This document shows, piece by piece, positions 31,531 through 40,558 of a stretch of 64,000 nt of DNA. A program made the position numbers and the translations under genes. Within the stretch, counting starts at the first letter, position 1. Each line of letters starts with the position of its first letter. The notes beneath the pieces are model-generated. The model made no database searches and was not told the origin of the DNA. It worked only from the letters and a program-made list of their open reading frames with translations. The stretch comes from Amycolatopsis cihanbeyliensis (lineage in GTDB: Bacteria > Actinomycetota > Actinomycetes > Mycobacteriales > Pseudonocardiaceae). The stretch lies in contig NZ_VFML01000001.1 in assembly GCF_006715045.1 (NCBI RefSeq), forward strand, positions 4,432,501 to 4,496,500, given 5' to 3'.

Positions 31531-31631
31531 TGACGTGGGGGGCAAACTCGCCTACGCGAGCGGCAAACTCGGTTACGTGGGGGGCCAACACGGTTACGCG
31601 AGCGGCAAACACGGTTACGTGGGGGGCCAAC
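31531..31631 (-). repeat. 21-bp repeat element, inverted copy B
   Basis: On the minus strand, units begin at 31631, 31610, 31589, 31568 and 31547 (the last partial). Two types alternate: GTTGGCCCCCCACGTAACCG and GTTTGCCGCTCGCGTA..., giving a 42-bp super-period. It faces copy A across ~180 bp of GC-rich DNA in which I see no convincing gene, so A and B form a large imperfect inverted pair. Confidence 0.8.
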
Positions 31632-31639
31632 ACGCCGGG

Positions 31640-31673
31640 GTCGAGCCCGGACCCCCCGAGGTCCGGGCTCGAC
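31640..31673 (-). terminator. Hairpin terminator after the ABC permease
   Basis: GTCGAGCCCGGAC (31640-31652) and GTCCGGGCTCGAC (31661-31673) form a perfect 13-bp stem with an 8-nt loop, 13 nt beyond the permease stop and directly beside repeat copy B. Confidence 0.7.
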
Positions 31674-31686
31674 CGTCCCCCATGCC

Positions 31687-33282
31687 TCAGCCGACGTCGC
31701 GCCTGCGGAAGGCGGTCAGGCCGGCGCCGAGGGCGATCACCGCGAGCGCGGTCAGCCACACCAGCGGCGTCGCGGTGAACTCGCCGCCGGGCAGTTTCGG
31801 GATGTGCGTGAACGGCGAGACGTCCATCAGCAACTGCGGTAGTTGCACCACCGGACCGAACATGCTGATCAGCACGGCGACCGCGAGCACGCCCCAGGCC
31901 GCGACCGAGTACTTCGGCCAGATACCGAAGAGCGCGACGGCGATCCCGACGATCAGCCAGACCGCGGGCAACTGTGCCAGGGTGCCGGTCAGCACGTCCC
32001 CGACGGCGCCGGGGACGTCGTCCACCCGCAGGCCGTGCGCGAGGCCGACCCCGACCCCGCCGAGCACGGTCACCAGCGCGGTGCCGAGGAAGGCGAACAC
32101 CAGGTGGCTCCCGGTCCAGCCGAGCCTGCTGACCCGGGTGGCCAGCAGGGGTTCGGCCCGGTAACCGACCTCCTCGCCGCGCATCCGCAGGGTGGCCTGC
32201 ACCCCGTAGATCGCGGCGATCACGCCGAACATCCCGGTCATCGCGGCGAGGAAGGCCTGGATCATGCCCTCCGATCCGCCCATCCGCGCGAAGATCTCCC
32301 GCGCCTGCGCGCTGTCCCCGATGATGTCGGTGATGCCGCTTGCGATCGAGCCCATCAGCACCCCGGACACCGCGAACGCGACGGACCAGCCGATCAGCGA
32401 TCCCCGGTGCAGCCGCCAGGCCAGCGCGAACGGGCTACGCAGCCCGGGTGCCGCGGTGGCGGGGCCGGGCCGCGACCGGATCAGCCCCGCGTCGAAGTCC
32501 CGCCGGGGCAGCAGCGCGTATCCGGCGGCGCCGACGACCAGCGCGGCGCCCAGCGCGAGCCCGAGCACCCACCAGCGCTCGCCGGCGAACGCCCTGATCT
32601 GTTGCGTCCAGCCGATCGGGGACAGCCAGGACAGCCAGGTCGCCTCGCTGGAGTCCCCGACACCGCGCAGCAGGAAGGTGATGCCGAGCACGGCCGAGGC
32701 CATTCCGTTGGCCGTCCGCGAGTACTCGGCGAGCTGCACGGCAGCCGCCGCGATCGCGGTGAACACCAGCCCGGCCCCCGCGGTGGACAGCCCGAACGCC
32801 CAGGCTCCCGGCACGGCGACCCCCGTGCCCAGCAGGAACAGCGACTGCAGCACACCGATCAGCACGCTGGCGCCACCCGCGACGATCACCCCGGCCGTCA
32901 GCATCGCGAAGCGCCCCACCACGGTGGAACCGAGTAGCTCGCCACGGCCGGTGTCCTCCTCGGCCCTGGTGTGCCGGGTGACCGTGAAGATCGCCATCAG
33001 ACCGATCATCACCGCCATGAACCCGATCAGTCGCCAGGCCAGGAAGCCGCCCGCGGTGGAGAGGTCGAAGGCCGGGCCGTACAGCAGCGAGATCGAGGGG
33101 TTGTTGCCCATCGCGGCGGTCAGCCCGGCCCGCTCGGCCTCGGTCGGGTAAAGCTGCTCGTAGGCGCCCGCCGTGCTGGCCGGCATGACACTGAGCAGGA
33201 CGATCCACAGCGGCAGGATGATCCGGTCCCGGCGCAGCGCGTGCCGCACCAGGTGCCGCGTTCCGACGAGTGGCCTGCTCAT
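31687..33282 (-). CDS. Large ABC-2-type exporter permease
   Basis: A 531-residue membrane protein; its start overlaps the ATPase stop (33279-33282). About twelve membrane segments can be seen in two similar halves, each beginning with a conserved R-x-HR-x(S)-LIxW-type segment ([17 protein letters not shown] near residue 14, [20 protein letters not shown] near 290). This duplicated layout is typical of polyketide-antibiotic-exporter permeases of the TnrB3 type. With the ATPase it probably exports a lipophilic compound. Neighbouring GbsR/MarR control suggests inducible expression. Confidence 0.88.
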   Translation of the reverse strand: MSRPLVGTRHLVRHALRRDRIILPLWIVLLSVMPASTAGAYEQLYPTEAERAGLTAAMGNNPSISLLYGPAFDLSTAGGFLAWRLIGFMAVMIGLMAIFTVTRHTRAEEDTGRGELLGSTVVGRFAMLTAGVIVAGGASVLIGVLQSLFLLGTGVAVPGAWAFGLSTAGAGLVFTAIAAAAVQLAEYSRTANGMASAVLGITFLLRGVGDSSEATWLSWLSPIGWTQQIRAFAGERWWVLGLALGAALVVGAAGYALLPRRDFDAGLIRSRPGPATAAPGLRSPFALAWRLHRGSLIGWSVAFAVSGVLMGSIASGITDIIGDSAQAREIFARMGGSEGMIQAFLAAMTGMFGVIAAIYGVQATLRMRGEEVGYRAEPLLATRVSRLGWTGSHLVFAFLGTALVTVLGGVGVGLAHGLRVDDVPGAVGDVLTGTLAQLPAVWLIVGIAVALFGIWPKYSVAAWGVLAVAVLISMFGPVVQLPQLLMDVSPFTHIPKLPGGEFTATPLVWLTALAVIALGAGLTAFRRRDVG

Positions 33283-34196
33283 GCCGTCGCCTCCGTGCTG
33301 TGCCTGCCGGAGGCCTGCTCGGTGTAGTGCCGCAGGAAAAGCTCTTCCAAGGTGGGCGGCTGGCTGGTCAGGCTGCGCACGCCGATCTGGGTGAGCTGCC
33401 GCAGCGCCTCGTCCAGCGCGCTGGTCTCCACGTCGAAGCGCACGGTGTTGCCCTCGATCTTCAGGTCGTGCACGTTCTCCAGCCGGGAAAGGCCGTTCGG
33501 GTGCGCGGCCAGCTCGGCGAAGATCGAGGTGCGGGTCAGGTGGCGCAGGTCGGCCAGCGTGCCGGACTCCACCGTGCGGCCGTTGCGGATGATGCTGACC
33601 CGGTCACACAGCGCCTCCACCTCGGCCAGGATGTGGCTGGACAGCAGCACGGTGCGGCCCTGCTCACGCTCCTCCTGGATCGCGTACTGGAAGGTGGCCT
33701 CCATCAGCGGGTCCAGCCCGGCCGTGGGCTCGTCCAGGATCAGCATGTCCACATTGGACGACAGTGCGGCGACGATGGCGACCTTCTGGCGGTTGCCCTT
33801 GGAGTAGGCGCGGCCCTTCTTCTTCGGGTCGAGATCGAAGCGCTCGATGAGCTCCTTGCGACGGCGCTGGTCGAGTCCACCGCGCAACCGGCCGAGCAGG
33901 TCGATGACCTCGCCGCCGGAGAGGTTGGGCCACAGGCTGACGTCACCGGGCACGTAGGCGAGGCGACGGTGCAGGCTCGCGGCGTCTTTCCACGGATCGC
34001 CACCGAGCAGCCGCACGTTGCCGGAGTCCGGACGCAACAGACCCAGCAGCACCCGGACGGTGGTGGACTTCCCGGAGCCGTTGGGGCCGAGGAAGCCGTG
34101 CACCTCCCCGGGAGCGACATCGAGGTTCAGCCCGTCGAGGGCCTTGGTCCGACCGAACGCCTTGTGCAGGTCGGAAACGGAGATGGCGTTGTCCAT
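33279..34196 (-). CDS. ABC transporter ATP-binding protein
   Basis: A 305-residue protein from ATG 34196. Walker [11 protein letters not shown] near residue 39, signature [15 protein letters not shown] near 133, Walker [16 protein letters not shown] near 155, and switch His in LLSSHIL near 188. It drives the 531-residue permease encoded immediately downstream with a 4-nt overlap. The gene is divergent from a GbsR/MarR regulator, with an operator-like repeat between them. Confidence 0.92.
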   Translation of the reverse strand: MDNAISVSDLHKAFGRTKALDGLNLDVAPGEVHGFLGPNGSGKSTTVRVLLGLLRPDSGNVRLLGGDPWKDAASLHRRLAYVPGDVSLWPNLSGGEVIDLLGRLRGGLDQRRRKELIERFDLDPKKKGRAYSKGNRQKVAIVAALSSNVDMLILDEPTAGLDPLMEATFQYAIQEEREQGRTVLLSSHILAEVEALCDRVSIIRNGRTVESGTLADLRHLTRTSIFAELAAHPNGLSRLENVHDLKIEGNTVRFDVETSALDEALRQLTQIGVRSLTSQPPTLEELFLRHYTEQASGRHSTEATA

Positions 34197-34216
34197 GCCC
34201 CGGAAGGTACTGTTAT

Positions 34217-34232
34217 TTCACAAACTTGTGAA
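34217..34232. promoter_or_regulatory. GbsR/MarR-type operator
   Basis: TTCACAA (34217-34223) and TTGTGAA (34226-34232) form a perfect 7-2-7 palindrome in an AT-rich island between the divergent ABC operon and regulator gene. Confidence 0.65.
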
Positions 34233-34290
34233 GTTAAGAAAACATATAGATCAGGTGATCAACCCGATCGTGATTGGAGAGGATGGACCC

Positions 34291-34809
34291 ATGTCGATCA
34301 GGCCCCAGTCCCAGCGTGACCCAGGTACCGAGACCGTGCATCGCGACGAGGACGCCGTCCGTCACTACGTGGAGCGGCTCGCGCTCGTGCTGAACGAGAT
34401 CGGTGTGCAGCGGATGTCGGCCCGCGTGTTCGCGACCCTGATGACGACCGACAGCGGCAAGATGACGGCCGCCGAGCTCGCCGAGCAGCTCTCGGTGAGT
34501 CCGGCGGCCATATCCGGTGCGGTGCGGTTCCTCGACCAGATCGGCCTGGTCGCCAAGGAGCGGGAGCCGGGTGCCCGCCGGGACCACTACCGGCTCCAGG
34601 ACGATCTCTGGTACGCCACCTTCCTCAAGCGCGACCGGATGATGACCATGTGGCGGGACGCCACGCTCGAGGGTGTACACGTTCTCGGTCCGGGTACCCC
34701 GGCGGGCAAGCGGCTCGCCGATATGACCGACTTCCTCGAGTTCATGCTCAAGGAGATCCCGGAGTTGTTCGCCAGGTGGAAGGCGCAGCACGAGAGCCAG
34801 CAGCGGTAG
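34291..34809 (+). CDS. GbsR/MarR-family regulator
   Basis: A 172-residue protein from ATG 34291 (GGAGAGGA upstream). The winged helix covers residues ~25-95: RMSARVFATLMTTDSGKMTA, then AELAEQLSVSPAAISGAVRF, and wing REPGARRDHYRL. The C-terminal half is helical (TDFLEFMLKEIPELFARWKA). This arrangement is typical of the GbsR-like group that controls drug exporters in actinomycetes. It is divergent from the ABC exporter operon and probably represses it through 34217-34232. Confidence 0.88.
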   Translation: MSIRPQSQRDPGTETVHRDEDAVRHYVERLALVLNEIGVQRMSARVFATLMTTDSGKMTAAELAEQLSVSPAAISGAVRFLDQIGLVAKEREPGARRDHYRLQDDLWYATFLKRDRMMTMWRDATLEGVHVLGPGTPAGKRLADMTDFLEFMLKEIPELFARWKAQHESQQR

Positions 34810-34849
34810 GTGCGCCGGATGTGCGCCGTGGTTGATGTCCGGCTAATTT

Positions 34850-34864
34850 GATAACTATGTTATC
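34850..34864. promoter_or_regulatory. AT-rich inverted repeat upstream of the FUSC gene
   Basis: GATAAC (34850-34855), TAT, GTTATC (34859-34864), within an AT-rich stretch 47 nt upstream of the FUSC-type gene. It could be an operator or promoter element. Confidence 0.45.
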
Positions 34865-34910
34865 GCTACGGCCGGCCATGGCCGTACCCGGCTGAGTCGC
34901 GGCTTCCCGT

Positions 34911-36824
34911 GTGAGTATGGGTGCCGTGACCAGTACCGATTTCGCGGCGCCGCACTGGCTGGTCCAGCTCCTGCGCAGCACGCCGGAGCCGACGCCGTGG
35001 AACCGGGTGGTACGCGCCGCGCTGGCGCTGGCCGGGCCTCCCGCGGTCGGGTTCGCCCTGGGTGACCTCGCCCTAGGCGCGCTGGTGTCGACCGGCGCGT
35101 TGCCCACCGTGCTGGCCGACTCGGCGGGCTCCTACCGCTACCGCGCCGTGCGGCTCGGCGGCGCCGTGCTGGCCGCCACGCTCGGCTTCGGTACCGGCCT
35201 GCTCACCGGCTGGGCCCCGGTGCTGTCCATGCTCGCCGTGGTCGGGGTCGCGGCGGTCTCGGCGCTGATCAGCACCGCGGGCAGCAACGCCTCGGTGGCC
35301 GGGCTGCAGTTGCTGGTGTTCGCGGTGCTCGGCACCGGGCAGCACGCCATGAACATCGACCCTGGCGTGGCCATGCTCTGCTTCCTCGGCGGGGCCGCAT
35401 GGGGGCTGCTGGTGGCGCTGGCCGCGTGGGCGGTGCGCGCGACCTCCCCGGAGCGCGGCGCCGTGGCGCAGGTGTACATCGAGCTCGCCGCCATGCTCTC
35501 CGCCCAGGACGACGAGACCCGCCGCGCGTCCCGGTACCAGCTGACCACCGCGCTGAACACCGCCTACGACCGGCTGCTGGAGGCGCGATCCTGGTTGTCC
35601 GGCCGGGACGCGACCTACCGCGGGCTGCTCAACCTGCTGGCCGCGAGCACCCCGGCCGTGGAGGCCGCGGTGGCCATGGTGAACGCCAGGCGGCACGCCC
35701 CGCCCGAGCTGGTGGACCACCTCACCGCCGTGGCCACCTCGGTGCTCGCTCGCGCGCCGCTGCCGCCCGCGCCCGCGGCCGAGCCCGCGGATCCGGCGCT
35801 GGCCGCGCTGTACGCGGGTCTGGCCAGGATCGACAACGGGACCGAACGCAAGCGCAGCGAGCGCGTGCCGGTTCGTACCCAGCTACGCGAGTGGGCGGAC
35901 TCGGTGATCTCCGGCCCGCTCACCTGGCTGACCACGCTGCGGCTGGTGCTGTGCGTGGCGCTGGCCGAGGTGGCCGCGTTGCTGGTGCCGGTCGAGCGTT
36001 CGTACTGGATCACGCTGACCGTGGGCATCGTGCTGAAGCCGGACTTCGGTTCGGTGTTCGGCCGGGCGGTGTTGCGCGGGCTCGGCACCGTGGTCGGCGT
36101 CGGTATCGGCGCGGCCGTGCTCGGGCTCGGGGTGCACGGCTGGGCGCTGGTGCTGCTGATCGCGCTGTTCGCCGGTGGGGTGGCCGCCGGCAAGACCCGC
36201 AACTACGGGATCCTGAGCGCCTTCGTCACCCCGCTGATCATCTTGCAGATGGACCTCGCCAGCCGGGGCGACTGGGCGCTGGTGTTCGCGCGGCTGGTGG
36301 ACACCCTGATCGGCTGCGCGATCGTGTTGGTGTTCGGCTACCTGCTGTGGCCGGGCAGCAGGCGCCCCCGGGTCGGCGGGAAACTGGCCGAGGTCGCCGA
36401 CGCCGTTGGCCGCTACGTGGAGCACGGGCTGCGGGCCACCGGCTCGGCCGACCAGCGGGCGGAGCGTTCCCGCTACCGCCGCCGTGCCTACCGCGGGCTG
36501 ACCGACCTGCGCACCGCTTTCCAGCAGGTCGTGGTCGAGCCCTCGCCCGCGGGCAGGCAGGCGACCGCCTGGTGGCCCGCGATCGTCGGCCTGGAACGCG
36601 TCACCGACGCGGTGACCGAGGTCGTGGTGACCGTGGAGCAGGGTGCCCCGGAGCCGGACCCGGAGGATGTGCGACTGCTCACCGTGGCGCTCGCGGAGTT
36701 CGCCGCCGCCGTTCGCGAGCAACGTGAGCCCGCCGACCAGCGGTTACCCGCCGCGCAACAGCTTGCCGGGGTGGTCGAGCAGGTGGCGGCCGCCTTCGCG
36801 GCGGTACGCGGCCCGCGGGGGTGA
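34911..36824 (+). CDS. FUSC-family (aromatic acid exporter-like) membrane protein
   Basis: A ~637-residue protein; GTG 34911 or ATG 34917 may be the start. It has two membrane clusters (residues ~35-165 and ~340-485) separated and followed by soluble helical regions. This is the duplicated half-repeat layout of FUSC/YccS-type proteins. The second cluster carries SYWITLTVGIVLKPDFGSVF and RVLARGLGT-like residues (LRGLGTVVGVGIGAAVLGLG). It is presumably an efflux carrier for aromatic or amphipathic acids; the substrate is unknown. It stands as a single gene. Confidence 0.82.
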   Translation: MSMGAVTSTDFAAPHWLVQLLRSTPEPTPWNRVVRAALALAGPPAVGFALGDLALGALVSTGALPTVLADSAGSYRYRAVRLGGAVLAATLGFGTGLLTGWAPVLSMLAVVGVAAVSALISTAGSNASVAGLQLLVFAVLGTGQHAMNIDPGVAMLCFLGGAAWGLLVALAAWAVRATSPERGAVAQVYIELAAMLSAQDDETRRASRYQLTTALNTAYDRLLEARSWLSGRDATYRGLLNLLAASTPAVEAAVAMVNARRHAPPELVDHLTAVATSVLARAPLPPAPAAEPADPALAALYAGLARIDNGTERKRSERVPVRTQLREWADSVISGPLTWLTTLRLVLCVALAEVAALLVPVERSYWITLTVGIVLKPDFGSVFGRAVLRGLGTVVGVGIGAAVLGLGVHGWALVLLIALFAGGVAAGKTRNYGILSAFVTPLIILQMDLASRGDWALVFARLVDTLIGCAIVLVFGYLLWPGSRRPRVGGKLAEVADAVGRYVEHGLRATGSADQRAERSRYRRRAYRGLTDLRTAFQQVVVEPSPAGRQATAWWPAIVGLERVTDAVTEVVVTVEQGAPEPDPEDVRLLTVALAEFAAAVREQREPADQRLPAAQQLAGVVEQVAAAFAAVRGPRG

Positions 36825-36902
36825 CGGCACGCTCGCCATGTTGCGAGATCCGGCTGGTGCGGTTTGATGGGTAGTGTCGCGTATGTGAAGTGAGGAGTTC
36901 CG

Positions 36903-37148
36903 ATGGGAATCAACTTCGGCGAGATGAAGCAGAAGGCTCAGGAACAGCTGGGCAAGCACAGCGACAAGGTGGAGCAGGGGCTGGACAAGGCGGGCAAGTT
37001 CGCCAAGTCCCGGTTCGGCGACCACTCCGAGAAGATCGACAACGCCACCCGGAAGGCCAAGGACGCGCTGCACCGCGGCGCGGGGGATGAGGGCAAGGAG
37101 CCGCCGAACGACCAGGGTGGCGGCCAGCGGCCACCGCAAGGCCAGTAA
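36903..37148 (+). CDS. MT0933-type antitoxin-like small protein
   Basis: An 81-residue, strongly charged helical protein from ATG 36903 (GAGGAG-type site). The pattern MKQKAQEQLGKHSDKVEQGL followed by DKAGKFAKSRFGDHSEKID matches the MT0933/Rv0909 antitoxin-like family, whose tail is Gly/Gln-rich. No toxin gene is adjacent: upstream is the FUSC gene and downstream a convergent prephenate dehydrogenase. It may act independently, for example as a stress-associated protein, so the name should not be read as proof of a toxin-antitoxin pair. Confidence 0.75.
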   Translation: MGINFGEMKQKAQEQLGKHSDKVEQGLDKAGKFAKSRFGDHSEKIDNATRKAKDALHRGAGDEGKEPPNDQGGGQRPPQGQ

Positions 37149-37155
37149 CAGCCGG

Positions 37156-38133
37156 CTACGCCACCTCGCCGAGCGCGGTGCTGCCGTCGATCCCCACGAT
37201 CCGGCCGCCGCGCTCGCCGAGCGCGCACAGGCCGTCCCGGGCGTCCGGCGCGGCCAGGCTGACCTGCACCGCGGCCCGGGCGGCACCGCGCAGGTCGGCG
37301 ATGCGGCGCGCGCCCTCGTGCCCGGCGTTCAGCGTGGCCGCCAGCCCTCCGGTGGAGGCCAGCGAGCCGCGGGCCGCCCCCAGCCTGCCGAGCGCCTCGT
37401 CCAGCACCGGCAGCAACGCCTCCCGGTTGCCCTCGGTCATCGCCCGCACCAGCTCCGGCCGGCTGCCGGCCACCCTGGTGCCATCGGTGAAGGACCCGGC
37501 GGCCAGTGACGCGGCCAGCGGGCCGCCGTAGGCTCCGGTCGCGGCGAGCACGGCCGCGAGCAGGTGCGGCAGGTGGGAGATCCGGGCGACGGCCTCGTCG
37601 TGCACGGCCGCCGCCACCGGCACCACGTGCGCGCCGAGTTCGATCGCCAGGGTGGACACCTCGGCCCAGGCCGCCAGGTCGGTGTCCGGTTCCACGCAGG
37701 CCACCCAGGCCGCGCCCGTGAACAGGGCCGGGTTGCCCGCGGCCCAGCCGGAGGAGGTCCCGCCTGCCATCGGGTGCCCGCCGACGAACCGGGCGCCCGG
37801 GGCCAGCCGCCGCACGGATGCCAGCACGGGCGCCTTCACGCTGGTCACATCGGTCAGCAGGCAGGAGGGCGCCTGCTCGGCCACGAGCCGTAGCACCTCG
37901 TCCAACCCGGTCAGCGGCACGGCGAGCACCACGATCGCGTCCCGCTCGGCCGCCTTGCGTAGCGCACCCGCGACGTCGGTGCCCACCTCGTAGCCGTCGG
38001 CCACGGCCGTCTCGGCATCCACCGCGGACTCAGTGGCGCCCCAGGTCGTCCTGCCGCCGGCGCTCGCGGCCCGCAACAGGGAGCCGCCGATCAACCCGAG
38101 TCCGATCACGCAGACATCTCGCACGAGCGACAT
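37156..38133 (-). CDS. tyrA: Prephenate dehydrogenase
   Basis: A 325-residue enzyme from ATG 38133. The N-terminal Rossmann domain has GLGLIGGSLLRAA near residue 11. The substrate region shows FVGGHPMAGGTSSGW near 120, and SHLPHLLAAVLA near 200 contains the conserved His used in catalysis. It converts prephenate to 4-hydroxyphenylpyruvate with NAD(P)+ in tyrosine biosynthesis. Length is in the family range for a short form without an ACT domain. It ends 8 nt from the convergent antitoxin-like gene. Confidence 0.92.
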   Translation of the reverse strand: MSLVRDVCVIGLGLIGGSLLRAASAGGRTTWGATESAVDAETAVADGYEVGTDVAGALRKAAERDAIVVLAVPLTGLDEVLRLVAEQAPSCLLTDVTSVKAPVLASVRRLAPGARFVGGHPMAGGTSSGWAAGNPALFTGAAWVACVEPDTDLAAWAEVSTLAIELGAHVVPVAAAVHDEAVARISHLPHLLAAVLAATGAYGGPLAASLAAGSFTDGTRVAGSRPELVRAMTEGNREALLPVLDEALGRLGAARGSLASTGGLAATLNAGHEGARRIADLRGAARAAVQVSLAAPDARDGLCALGERGGRIVGIDGSTALGEVA

Positions 38134-38170
38134 CTTGCCGTATCGGGCAAACCCCGTGGAGTACACCAAC

Positions 38171-39409
38171 TCAGTGGGCCGGAGCGCGCAGCGCGTCCAG
38201 CGCGAAAGCCGCGTACATCGCCACACCGTGCGGGAGGGCGTCCTCGTCGTAGTGCACCCGGTTGGAGTGGTTCGGCGCGGCCTCCTCGGGCGGGGTTCCC
38301 GGTGGGCAGGCGCCGAGAAAGGCGAAGGCCCCCGGTACCCGCTGCAGCACGTAGGAGAAGTCCTCGGCCCCCATCAGCGGTTCCGCCATGGTCTCCGCCC
38401 GCTCGGCCCCGAGCACCTCGCCGGCCAGCTCGAGCACGCGATCGGCCATGGCGGGGTCGTTCGCGGTCACCGGGTAGCCGGGCTCGACGTCCGCGGAGAC
38501 CCGGCAGTGGTGCGCCTCGCCGACGTGCTCGCAGATCCGCGGCAGCTCCTCCCGGATCCGGGCGCGGGCCCGCTCGGACAGGGTGCGGATCGTGCCCTCC
38601 AGCTCCGCGGTCTCCGGGATGATGTTGCTGGTCGTGCCGGCGGCGATCCGGGTCACCGACAGCACGGCAGGGTCGAACACGTTGATCCGCCTGGTGACCA
38701 TGGTCTGCAGCGCGCCGACCATCGCGGCCGCGGCCGGCACCGGGTCGATGGCGTGGTGCGGCGCGGAGCCGTGCCCGCCCTTGCCGCTGACCAGCACGTC
38801 GAACCGGTCGGCCGAGGCCAGGATCGGACCGGGGCGGCAGAGCAGTTGGCCGGTCGGCGCGTTGGCGTAGATGTGCAGGGCGAACGCCCGCTCCACCCGC
38901 GAGCCCGCCGCGTCCAGCACGCCTTCGTGGATCATGTGCCGCGCGCCGTGGTATCCCTCCTCGCCGGGCTGGAACATGAACACCACCGACCCGGCCAGCT
39001 CGTCCACGTGCCTGGCGAGCAGGTGCGCCGCGGAGGCGAGCATCGCGACGTGCGTGTCGTGCCCGCACGCGTGCATGCTGTCCTCGAGTTCCGAGGCGTA
39101 GTCCGCGCCGGTCTCCTCGGTCAGCGGCAGCGCGTCCATATCGCCGCGCAGCAGCACCGCGGGTCCGGGAAGGCCGCCGCGCAGCACCGCGGTGACCGAG
39201 CCGACCGACGTGCCGCGGATGATCTCCACCGGCAGGCCCTCCAGCGCACGGAGCACGGTCTGCTGGGTCTCCGGCAGCTCGAGCCCCTGCTCGGGGCGTC
39301 GGTGGATGGCCCTGCGCAACTCCACGGTGCGCGGTTGCAGCGCCTGTGCCTCGGCCAGCAGGCCGGCGAACCGGGCATCGGGGAGCGAGGGCAACTCGGT
39401 GGGTTCCAT
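38171..39409 (-). CDS. M20-family amidohydrolase
   Basis: A 412-residue metalloenzyme from ATG 39409. Motifs of the M20D/IAA-amino-acid hydrolase group: LRGDMDALPL near residue 87, HACGHDTHVAML near 112, FQPGEEGYHGARHMI near 145, and a late MGAEDFSYVL near 360. These supply the dinuclear metal ligands. It would cleave N-acyl or amide bonds of amino-acid conjugates. The exact substrate is unknown. It lies 37 nt upstream of tyrA on the same strand, so co-transcription is possible. Confidence 0.9.
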   Translation of the reverse strand: MEPTELPSLPDARFAGLLAEAQALQPRTVELRRAIHRRPEQGLELPETQQTVLRALEGLPVEIIRGTSVGSVTAVLRGGLPGPAVLLRGDMDALPLTEETGADYASELEDSMHACGHDTHVAMLASAAHLLARHVDELAGSVVFMFQPGEEGYHGARHMIHEGVLDAAGSRVERAFALHIYANAPTGQLLCRPGPILASADRFDVLVSGKGGHGSAPHHAIDPVPAAAAMVGALQTMVTRRINVFDPAVLSVTRIAAGTTSNIIPETAELEGTIRTLSERARARIREELPRICEHVGEAHHCRVSADVEPGYPVTANDPAMADRVLELAGEVLGAERAETMAEPLMGAEDFSYVLQRVPGAFAFLGACPPGTPPEEAAPNHSNRVHYDEDALPHGVAMYAAFALDALRAPAH

Positions 39410-39480
39410 ACCTTCGATAGTCGCATTCCCGGACGGCTTGAGGCATTGCGCGTGCTTTCGGCGGACGCGCGGCATACGGT

Positions 39481-39969
39481 GTGCGCATGGCGGTGAAGGA
39501 GCCGATCACGGGGTTCGCGGCGGCCGTGATCCGCGAGGACGGGCGATGGCGGTGCAGCCCGCTGGACGCCGCTGCGCTCACCGAGCTGGATGCCGCGATC
39601 ACCGAACTGGGCAAACTGCGTTCGACCGGCGCGGTGTTCGGTCTGCTCGCCGTGGACGACGAGTTCTTCGTGATCGTCCGGCCGAGCCCGAGGGGCGCAT
39701 CCCTGCTGCTCTCGGACGCGGCGGCGGCGCTGGACTACGACATCGCGGCCGATGTGCTGGACCTGCTCCGGGTGGACCCCCCGGACGAGGAGGACGAGGC
39801 GGTGTGGCCGGAGGGCGACCTCGAGGTGCTCGCCGACCTCGGCCTGCCCGGGGTGGAGATGCAGGTGATCGTCGCCGATGTCGACCTGTATCCGGATGAG
39901 CAGCTACAGATGGTCGCCCAGCGTTGTGGCTTCGGTGAGCAGTTCACCGCCCTGCTCGACGAGCTCTGA
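39481..39969 (+). CDS. tRNA adenosine deaminase-associated protein
   Basis: A 162-residue protein, start GTG 39481 or ATG 39487. The pattern GFAAAVIREDGRWRCSPLDA, EFFVIVRPSPRG and LGLPGVEMQVIVADVDLYPD matches the actinobacterial protein regularly encoded just before tadA. It is acidic and soluble. Its biochemical role is unknown; its conserved position suggests it assists TadA or shares its regulation. It ends 6 nt before the tadA start. Confidence 0.88.
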   Translation: MRMAVKEPITGFAAAVIREDGRWRCSPLDAAALTELDAAITELGKLRSTGAVFGLLAVDDEFFVIVRPSPRGASLLLSDAAAALDYDIAADVLDLLRVDPPDEEDEAVWPEGDLEVLADLGLPGVEMQVIVADVDLYPDEQLQMVAQRCGFGEQFTALLDEL

Positions 39970-39975
39970 GCGTCG

Positions 39976-40467
39976 GTGGAGGACTCGGCGGGGGACCCGG
40001 TGGGGGACGAGGCCGCCGTGCGGGCCGCGATCGAGGCCGCACGGGCCGCGATCGGAACGCGGGATGTCCCGATCGGCGCTGTGGTCCTCGCGCCGGACGG
40101 CAACCGGCTGGCCGCCGCGTGCAACGCCAGGGAGGAGCTCGGCGACCCCACCGCGCACGCCGAGATCCGCGCCCTGCGGGCGGCCGCGCGGGCGTACGGC
40201 GACGGCTGGCGCCTGGCCGGCTGCACCCTCGCGGTCACCGTCGAGCCGTGCACCATGTGCGCCGGGGCGCTGGTGCTCGCGCGGGTGGCCAAGGTGGTGT
40301 TCGGTGCGTGGGAACCGCGGACCGGTGCCGTGGGTTCGCTGTGGGACGTGGTGCGCGACCGCAGGCTCAACCACCGCCCGGAGGTACGCGGCGGTGTGCT
40401 GGAACGGGAGTGCGCCCGGCTACTCGAGGACTTCTTCGCCGAGCGTCGACCTCACTCCGCGGGGTGA
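39976..40467 (+). CDS. tadA: tRNA adenosine deaminase
   Basis: A 163-residue cytidine-deaminase-fold enzyme from GTG 39976. The catalytic zinc site is complete: HAEIRAL near residue 55 (His ligand and catalytic Glu) and PCTMCAGAL near 88 (two Cys ligands). It deaminates adenosine 34 to inosine in tRNA-Arg(ACG). Length and motifs match TadA, and the upstream associated gene supports this over a generic nucleoside deaminase. Confidence 0.93.
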   Translation: MEDSAGDPVGDEAAVRAAIEAARAAIGTRDVPIGAVVLAPDGNRLAAACNAREELGDPTAHAEIRALRAAARAYGDGWRLAGCTLAVTVEPCTMCAGALVLARVAKVVFGAWEPRTGAVGSLWDVVRDRRLNHRPEVRGGVLERECARLLEDFFAERRPHSAG

Positions 40468-40558
40468 TCTTCGTCCTCATCGCGTGATGAACGCCCCGTA
40501 CGGGGTATCCGAGTCGATGTCCGGTGCGTTCGCCCGGCACCCGCACGAGGAGGATCGA

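Noticed and set aside
31273..31631. CRISPR array
   Set aside because: Units are contiguous 21-bp repeats without spacers, and no cas genes are present.
31296..31778. Protein-coding frame across the repeat arrays and their spacer
   Set aside because: Frames stay open because the repeat is 21 bp; there is no ribosome site or protein-like sequence in the spacer.
36903..38133. Toxin-antitoxin pair
   Set aside because: The neighbour of the antitoxin-like gene is a convergent, clearly recognisable prephenate dehydrogenase, not a toxin.
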